Source of the DNA: Coptis chinensis
Lineage: Eukaryota; Streptophyta; Magnoliopsida; Ranunculales; Ranunculaceae
DNA: 64,000 bases
Direction: 5' to 3'
Assembly (NCBI GenBank): GCA_015680905.1
Contig: CM027378.1
Location: 44,117,001-44,181,000 of the forward strand
Part shown: positions 58,801 to 64,000 of the stretch, in pieces
Layout: each line of letters begins with the position of its first letter
How positions within the stretch are numbered: position 1 is the first letter of the stretch
Translations under genes and position numbers: made by a program
Notes under the pieces: model-generated
What the model saw: only the letters and a program-made list of their open reading frames with translations
Told to the model about the DNA's origin: nothing
Database searches by the model: none

Positions 58801-61800
58801 AATTTGGTATTTTTATGTCTCATTGGAAAAGTCTCATTGAGATCATTTTAAAATTTTAAATACTGTGTAAAACGGACTTGGCGATCAAAAGTAATGACAC
58901 TATTGAATTTTGAAAATGACAAGGTACAAACCTTTCTCTCTCCGGCACATGTCCAATCATTCGTCAACACATGTTATGTTCCTTTTTCTCATTTTTTAAC
59001 CTTTAGACTTCTTTCTATTTGCATTCCGTGCCTTGAAAGAAGGATGGAAATTTTCATAAGATCTCAGGCCGAGATTTAAATAGAGAAGTGACCAACAATT
59101 AATATTAAAAAGGAACAGTAAAAAAAATAAAGAGAAAATAGTTATACTTACGAATTGTATACTCTCACGTAGCTGATGTTTCATGTATGTGGCATATATG
59201 ATAAGTACACCTCTCAGGCAATGAGGCCTATACCTCATGTGTGCCAACATGCTTATATATGCTTAACAGGCGTTTAATATACTCAATTTTTCTTCAGGCT
59301 TGTGCCATAAAAGCCTCTGAAAGCACATTTAGTGAAATAGACTGATGGAAGGTGTTAAATTTATTTTCAACTTTACATGTTTGAGTACTAGGTTTAGTGA
59401 AGCTCCTCACTAATCATATTGTAAGCCATGAGGGCTTCAGTCTGTTCATATTTTCATTATTTTCTACACCACAAGCTTCAAACCACGTAGTTTCTGGTAT
59501 TTCTCTTGGTCTTCTCCTTTCCCCCCTCCACTTTTATGTTGAATGCTTAAAGGCCTTATTTCGATGGAAGTATGAATTTTCCAAACTGCAGGTTCAAGTT
59601 AAATGGTCTTAGCATTATGGTCTATTTTCTGTTGCCAGGTTGCTGCGACAACTCTAATTGAACTTTGTCATCGGATTGGGCCAGATCTCACTACTTTACA
59701 CGTTTTACCACAACTCAAGGAGCTATTTGATGAACTTGCTTTTTCTAAGGAAACTACCAACAGGTCCAATCCTTTTGGTAGAAATCTGAAATTCGCCAAA
59801 TCGAAACTGGATACGGTTCAAGTGGAAAGTCGTATGGACCTTGTGTGAGTGCTATTTGAAGTCCAAGATATCTGCTTCAAACACCTCCTTTCCATAATGA
59901 TTCTTTTTATTTGTTGTGCAACTCATTGTTATTTGCAGGTTGCTTTTATATCCTTCGTTTGCTTCTATTCTTGGCATAGAGAAACTTAGGCAGTGCTGTG
60001 CTTGCTGGTTGCTTCTAGAGCAAATTCTTCAGAGATCGTATAACTGGAAAGTATGCTTTTACTCCTTTCATTTTCCCCAAAACCACCTGTATTGAATTAC
60101 TTCTTTACTGAATACTTCTGAGCCTGTTGTGATCCAGTGGGAGTATTCGGGAGGAATGCCTAGAATTGTTCCAGAAAGTATAATTGCTCATAGGCCCATG
60201 GTCAGCAAAACCTCATCATCTGATTATAATCCAGCTAAAATGTTACTCAATGGTGTTGGATGGTCAATCCCACAATCACAAGGGGCGAGGTCCGTTAATA
60301 ACTTGAGCTATAAACAGTCAAATGATCATCAAGGGGCTCCACTCACCAGGCATTATTTGACATCTAATCAGGGAAAACGTGAACCCTGGCTCTGGTACCC
60401 TAGTCCTGCTACTAGTTGTGATCGGCCAGATTTTCTTGCTCGGAGTGCGGGTCCAAAAGATGAACTTCCATGGAAGATCAGAGCGTCTATTGTCCATTCT
60501 GTACGTGCTCATCCTGGAGCACTGAGAGCGTTAGCTGTTTGCCCTGATGAATGCACGGTTTTCACCGGAGGCGTTGGTCCAGGATTCAAAGGAACTGTTC
60601 AAAAGTGGGAATTGCAAAGGATAGAATGCGTCTCTGGTTACTACGGACATGAAGAGGTTCTGTTTTTACATTTTGTTTTTCCTGTTCTAGAGCATTTGGT
60701 AAATTGGTAGTATATAATTTGGGAATATTCAGTTTCTAGTCAAACTAAGGTCTACACTTTTCATTATCGATAGAAAGATGAAACGGACTTGCAGGAAAAA
60801 AAAACCTTCCATTTGTTTTCATTTCTTTTGTTGGTTTTTGGTTTTTGGGGGTCTATAAATCTATTAGGGTATTTCTTGGATCTTGGTCGTAGAGAATTAG
60901 CTACTGACTAAGTGGTTAATGAGTAATGACCTAAGTTTTGATTGATTTAATCAGGAGTGCGGTTATATCAATATATCTAGTGTTACTTTTGAAAAAGATA
61001 TATGCAGGAATAATCTGAAAACTCAAAGTACCTTCTTTTTCTTTTTCTTTTTTTTTTGGTTTTTGGTTTTTTTCCTTTTCACTGAAAGATTGATCCATGA
61101 GCTAGATGAAATATTTGTAGTGCCTTCACATAACTTTCGTTCTTAAAGCTAAGGGCTCAAACTCCCATAACCTGAGCGGCAGCATTATTTTACCTAGCAA
61201 AAAAAAAGGGCTCTACTTCAAACATCAGCCCCTCTGTCACGTGGGTGAAGCCAACCATTCTTATTATGGTTGTTTTGTGTAGCCTTTTGGGTGGGTCTTG
61301 TGTTGTTTCTTTCTTCTACTTCTTTTAATGCAGATAGCCAGATAAACAATCGGCGGAAGCAACAATTGAATTAAATGCGAACTATATAAGATAAATTAAG
61401 AACCCTAAAAAAAAATTCTTTTATTTATAATCTATTTCAATAACATCAACTCCTCAACCTAATTATAAGCTCTTATTTAAAACTAGGGTTTTACCTTGTT
61501 GCTAGCCAAGAAAACCAATTAAAACATGCCACGTGGCTACTAATAACTGAAACAAATAAAGTAAAATAAAGCAATTATAATGGACGCCTATTGCGTGGGC
61601 TCATCTAACTTGATGTCCACATCATCTTTTCTTTTGTGTAATTTTTTGTGGGCTATCAGACCTAACTTATTGTTCAGTTTTTATTAAGCTCACCTTTACT
61701 GATGGTACAAAGTTCTTTGCAACTTTCAGGTTGTCAATGACATATGTGTCCTGTCTTCTAGTGGAAGAGTAGCTTCTTGTGATGGAACAATACACGTATG

Positions 61801-63519
61801 GAATAGCCATACCGCTAAGTTGATTGCAGTACATGCTGAACTATCACCTATATCTGCTCATCCTGCCAATCCTTTATCCGCTGCATCAAGGGTAAATTCT
61901 GAGCATACCAATATGCTTAATTCAAATACATTATCAGGTGGAATATTATCTAGTGCATTTGGTGGGGGTTTGTACACCTGCATGCATTACCTAGAACATG
62001 AAGACAAGCTTATAGCTGGCACAGGAAATGGTTCACTCAGGTTCATGCTTATCCATGGATTATTCTGAATATCCATTTGAACAAAGTCAAAAAAATTATT
62101 TTCACGGGAAAACTAGAAGATAACTTGTTAACTTACCATGCAGATTCATTGATGTTGCTCAAGATAAAAAACTACATATTTGGAAGAGTGAACCATTTGA
62201 ATCTTCCTTTTCCTCTGTCATTTCTGCCGTTTGCTCATGCGGCTCTGACAGAAAACAATCAAACAGAGGTGCTGCTTCTTCCTCTTTAATTGCTACTGGA
62301 CTTAGTTCTGGTCATTGCAGGCTTCTTGACGCAAGGAGTGGCAGTGTAGTTGCTTTTTGGCGGGCTCATGATGGATATATCACAACAGTAAGTATAAGCA
62401 GCTTAATAGAACTATTTTAATTTAGTTGTAAATAGTTTTTGACTCGTCTCATGTATGCAGTTGGCTTCACCAGAGGACCATCTGCTTGTTTCCAGTTCTC
62501 TTGATAAAACTTTGCGAGTTTGGGACCTTAGAAACTGTTCCTGGTAGGAATTAAGTGTTTTATAATTTTATTTGTTTTATCTTTTTAATTGCAAAAGAAA
62601 TCAATTTGGTATTTGGAAATTGCTAAGTCTTGTTAACTACTCGACTCAAATTGATTCCTGTCTGTACATACCTCCACATTCATGCCCTCACTAACGATTT
62701 CACTAGGGACCACCTGACCAATTCCGCTCATTAGCCCTGGTACAGGTCTAAATGTCCGATCCCAGTCACTGGTCTCAGTCACAACTCTAATTGGACAGCT
62801 CATATGTTTAGTTCGCCGTCTGGACGGCTCACGTGTTCAGTTGGCCACCTGGACGGCTCACAGGTTCAATTGGCCACCTGTACGGTTCATGTGTTCATCT
62901 GGCCACCTGGACGGCTCACAGGTTCAGTTGGCCACCTGGGTCGGTCACATGTTCAATTGGCCAGTCCTAGCCAGTAGGAGTCCTTGAGCTCTAAGGACTC
63001 TCATTTTTCTACATCTATAAATTGTCACTTCTCTTTTGCAAAAAGAACTACTTTTTGGAGACTTGATTAGGAGCACATTCTGGATACATAAGCAACCATT
63101 GAAGGCACAGTCTCATTTTTCTCTCAATGACTACCCTTGCAGATTCGATAGTGTGTTTGGATAATTTATTACCAAACACTGTCAATGTAAATGTAAATGT
63201 AAATGTATCTGCTTTCTTGGTAGTAGCTCTTTCTACAGGCCATTTGACTGGATTGTTTGGGGGTTAGTTAGATGAGGGTGCGATCTTGAAGTTAGCTTAA
63301 CAGTTTCATACATCTTTTTAAGCTACTGCAAACTCATTTTAGTCAACTATTTTTCTGGTCCTTGATTGATCAATTTCTTATTGCAGGAGCTCTCCATCTC
63401 ATAATGTTTTCAGAGGTCATTCTGATGGTATTAACGGCTTCTTTGTGTGGGGTCAAGATGTTATTTCAATTTCCAGAAACAAGATAGGACTTTGCTCTCT
63501 ATCCAGATCTGCAACTGAT
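41927..63519 (+). CDS. GFS12: GFS12-type kinase-like/BEACH/WD40 protein, 15 exons, C-terminus beyond window
   Basis: GFS12 is a plant BEACH protein of vacuolar sorting and autophagy. Exons: 41927-42061, 42134-42219, 42310-44247, 44418-44745, 45539-45754, 45885-45957, 46043-46248, 46366-46428, 59639-59844, 59939-60050, 60138-60656, 61730-62040, 62144-62387, 62461-62543, 63387-63519. All joins are in phase and give 1551 codons; the Arabidopsis protein has about 1650, so one or two exons are missing at the right. Order: kinase-like domain (about 130-290; FLVYQILSALAYLHSLGIAH then GNL at residues 242-245, without the HRD aspartate), BEACH domain (about 300-520; NYDYLLVLNRLAGRRWGD, NDLAVPPWANSPEEFI, HHWIDITFGYKMSG), an alpha-helical repeat-like middle, then WD40 repeats from about 1240 (GTIHVWN, KLHIWK, KTLRVWDL). 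Intron 8 is 13.2 kb of nested transposons. No frame defect was seen. Confidence 0.95.
46429..47795. other. First part of GFS12 intron 8, no element assigned
   Basis: Ordinary intron sequence plus unassigned repeats. A TAA/CAA microsatellite lies at 46776-46805. Confidence 0.5.
46776..46805. repeat. (TAA)n microsatellite
   Basis: About nine AAT/TAA units, degenerating to ACAACAATAAT. Confidence 0.85.
47805..49158. mobile_element. hAT-like inverted-repeat element rich in GACACGG words, 1354 bp
   Basis: The left end CTCCAAAGCACGGACACG and the reverse complement of the right end, CTATGAAGCATGGACAC, are related inverted repeats. The 8-bp sequence GAAAGAAG flanks both sides (47797-47804 and 49159-49166), as expected for hAT elements. 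The interior carries many GTGTCCG/CGGACAC words in both orientations and secondary end-like sequences at about 47848 and 48600, as if several related elements were nested. No transposase is encoded. Confidence 0.65.
49660..49880 (+). pseudogene. LINE fragment, zinc-binding region after the reverse transcriptase
   Basis: With stops it reads SFSAWTVLLRRKLTKQ, then ANRCIMC and EDLTHQFFYREC: the zf-RVT pattern C-x2-C...H...C found after the reverse transcriptase in plant LINE elements. Short and broken. Confidence 0.5.
50040..50585 (+). pseudogene. LINE fragment, part before the zf-RVT domain
   Basis: Readable pieces in plus frames: SLGSGDKIPF, LGDGPLKEA, RDISWNLGFCRAFNDWVIDD, DKKWIFSTKSFYFAF and IWISKVLMRGAFFVWAHT, in the order normal for the region between the LINE reverse transcriptase and zf-RVT. 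The part after FFVW is missing here, and matching sequence resumes at about 57605, so the element was probably split by later insertions. Confidence 0.6.
50590..51320 (-). pseudogene. Copia fragment (protease to integrase start), minus strand
   Basis: On the minus strand an open frame reads GVDSGATNHVC (the copia protease DSGA site), then RRNLVYVSTLNKAGYSLSFD and a TYLWH sequence (GAG-pre-integrase start). In another frame it continues LSLEPFLTCESCLEGKMTKR, the HHCC-zinc part of integrase. It is an arm of an inverted repeat with the plus-strand copia element next to it. No LTR was found. Confidence 0.75.
52002..52639. mobile_element. Inverted-repeat element with GATACG words, 638 bp, inside copia
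   Basis: The ends CTATGATGCACGGATACGA and TCGTATCTGTGCATCATAG are 19-bp inverted repeats with one mismatch. They are related to the ends of the 47805-49158 element. The copia frame stops at RINLN before it and resumes at VKDGIL after it. No clear target-site duplication was seen. Confidence 0.7.
52838..53179 (+). mobile_element. TRIM retrotransposon, 342 bp, inside copia integrase
   Basis: Two LTRs, 52838-52959 (122 bp, TGTTGAGATGTTTAGTCCCA...) and 53065-53179 (115 bp, TGTTAAGATGTTTAGTCCCA...), enclose 105 bp. The inner part begins with TGGTATCAGAGC, the primer binding site for initiator tRNA-Met, and ends with a purine tract AAGGGGCG. The perfect 5-bp duplication TTCAT flanks it (52833-52837 and 53180-53184). 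The AGTCCCAC word is typical of TRIM LTRs. Taking it out joins the copia frame NFEYF to TFIDDYSRYG. Confidence 0.92.
54530..55088. mobile_element. hAT-type MITE packed with CTCGAG words, 559 bp, inside copia
   Basis: The ends GGGCTGGTCATCGAG and CTCGATGACCAGCCC are perfect 15-bp inverted repeats, each one base in from the 8-bp duplication CTTAAATC (54522-54529 and 55089-55096). The interior is a mass of GAGCTCGACTCGAG-like words able to pair everywhere. Removal joins the copia coding words MLK and SIRVLLSIYAYYDYE. Confidence 0.92.
55741..56879. other. Unassigned part of GFS12 intron 8, possible LTR on the minus strand
   Basis: On the minus strand TTATAAATGG (about 56319-56328) followed by GAGTTGTAGGCC and AATAATAAATTGAG (about 56265-56285) looks like the TATA box and poly(A)-signal pair of an LTR. 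Ends were not found. Confidence 0.35.
56880..57290 (+). pseudogene. RNase H-like (RVT_3) fragment
   Basis: It reads GGVIRDSDGNVMVVYLGSS, then ELLGIEAGLQAALNFGLHSL, VVWPDSTRAVNIVNKVEDPP and REGNHMADYLSK, with a stop at 57286. This is the plant RVT_3 type RNase H fold with its conserved acidic positions (RDSDG, E of GIEAGL, PDS, N-x-MAD). Such domains end LINE ORF2 proteins and also occur as host-annotated proteins. Upstream (56740-56880) a frame or two are broken. Here it sits in an intron and is transposon debris. Confidence 0.75.
57487..57556 (-). tRNA. tRNA-Cys(GCA)-like pseudogene
   Basis: The minus strand has the A-box TAGCTCGGTGGTAGAGC, anticodon arm TTTGACTGCAGATCAA with GCA at 57518-57516, B-box GGTTCGAACCC and 3' stem GGGCCC. 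The variable region is cut short, and the 5' side has extra bases between the GGGACT stem and the D arm, so the cloverleaf is damaged. A tRNA-derived SINE head is also possible. Confidence 0.55.
57605..58120 (+). pseudogene. LINE 3' end: zf-RVT, 3' UTR and short A tail
   Basis: It reads RILIVYNLRNKTFRGQTLDL, then CALCLMVEELVNHVLFLCC, the zf-RVT pattern, then broken frames. The 3' part has TAATAAAATTTTAC (58088-58101) and ends in GATAAAAAAAATAG at 58111-58123, as plant LINEs do. It continues the order of the fragment at 50040-50585, so the two are probably one LINE split by about 7 kb. Confidence 0.65.
58124..59638. other. Last part of GFS12 intron 8, nothing assigned
   Basis: No gene or element recognised. 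The splice acceptor TTGCCAG at 59632-59638 precedes exon 9. Confidence 0.5.
60657..61729. other. GFS12 intron 11, no gene recognised
   Basis: 1.07-kb intron with T-rich runs (61030-61080) and no coding signal. It ends in the acceptor ACTTTCAG. Confidence 0.7.
62793..62965. repeat. 29-bp minisatellite in GFS12 intron 14
   Basis: About six tandem units of 29 bp, consensus GGACGGCTCACAGGTTCAGT plus TGGCCACCT, diverged at the ends of the array. Confidence 0.85.
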
Positions 63520-64000
63520 GTAAGTTAATAGAACTGGTCTTACCAATAATTTGAGTTTTACAGGATTTTTCTGTTTCTTACATTATCTAAATTTAAGTAA
63601 AGTAATGAGCTTCCCATGTTTGGAGGAATAATGAGTTGACAGTGATATCTCCACATGGCATACCTTAACAGTCTGCCCCCAGGTCACTCATCCATTAAGG
63701 GCGGGATGTCATAATTTTATTCATCTAGATTGGAAATAGCTAGTTCCTAATCATGTGATGCATTGCCTTTTGGACATGGAGTAATGGCAACAAACTCAGG
63801 GCTTCCATGCATTTGATGGTTATGGATTTGCTGGCTTCATCCACTTGCATACTGGACAACTAATAATATGGTCTATAGAAGTATATCTATTTAGGATTGG
63901 GGCACGTTCGAGTTCTCTTCAAAAGAAAAAAGACACTTAGTCATGGATCTAAATGACCATAAACAGCTTCTTTTTGTGAGGATGATCTCCATGGAGATGA
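63520..64000. other. GFS12 intron 15, window ends inside the gene
   Basis: It starts with the donor GTAAGTTAAT. No further exon was recognised before the end of the window. About 100 residues of the WD40 C-terminus are expected beyond. Confidence 0.55.

Overview
The window is nuclear DNA of a flowering plant, most likely a eudicot. Genes have many GT-AG introns, the conserved proteins are plant ones (CKI1, GFS12, COQ6, poly(A)-binding protein, CCR/DFR reductase, plant mobile domain), and most of the remaining sequence is plant-type transposon debris. I cannot name the species. There are no operons, CRISPR arrays or prokaryotic signals.

Layout. (1) 0.5-4.7 kb, plus strand: a CKI1-type hybrid histidine kinase gene of eight exons. 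Every phosphorelay motif is present, but codon 132 is an in-frame TAA, and the receiver domain is in frame only if a 49-nt micro-intron is removed. (2) 5-17 kb: repeat-rich DNA with a 34-bp palindromic minisatellite, an LTR-like promoter, a decayed minus-strand gag-like element with its primer binding site, and, inserted into it, a 3.68-kb solo LTR with a perfect target-site duplication. (3) 17-23 kb: a set of gene fragments that keep introns or splice sites (poly(A)-binding protein, CCR/DFR reductase, plant mobile domain) and a fresh 238-bp tandem duplication. (4) 26.6-31.5 kb: an AT-rich inverted-repeat element and a second solo LTR of the same 3.65-kb family in the opposite orientation, again with a perfect target-site duplication. 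(5) 35.8-41.3 kb, minus strand: a plant-mobile-domain remnant and a COQ6-like ubiquinone-hydroxylase pseudogene. Seven 5' exons of the latter can be read; one carries a stop, and one has a 1.28-kb solo LTR inserted three bases inside its 5' edge, so that the target-site duplication copied the splice acceptor. (6) 41.9 kb to the end, plus strand: a GFS12-type kinase-like/BEACH/WD40 gene. Fifteen exons (1551 codons) are in frame and only the C-terminus lies outside the window.

Intron 8 of the GFS12 gene is 13.2 kb long and is a layered transposon deposit: LINE pieces, two copia fragments facing away from each other, a 342-bp TRIM retrotransposon, a CTCGAG-rich hAT MITE and a GACACGG-rich inverted-repeat element. 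Several insertions can be removed on paper at their duplications and the older element then reads through, which gives an order of events. The COQ6-like pseudogene and GFS12 start 620 bp apart on opposite strands, so that gap is probably a shared promoter region.

The genes do not form one pathway: CKI1 is a plasma-membrane phosphorelay kinase, COQ6 a mitochondrial ubiquinone-synthesis enzyme, and GFS12 a BEACH protein of membrane traffic and autophagy. All exon boundaries come from reading frame, splice consensus and remembered family motifs; no alignment was run.
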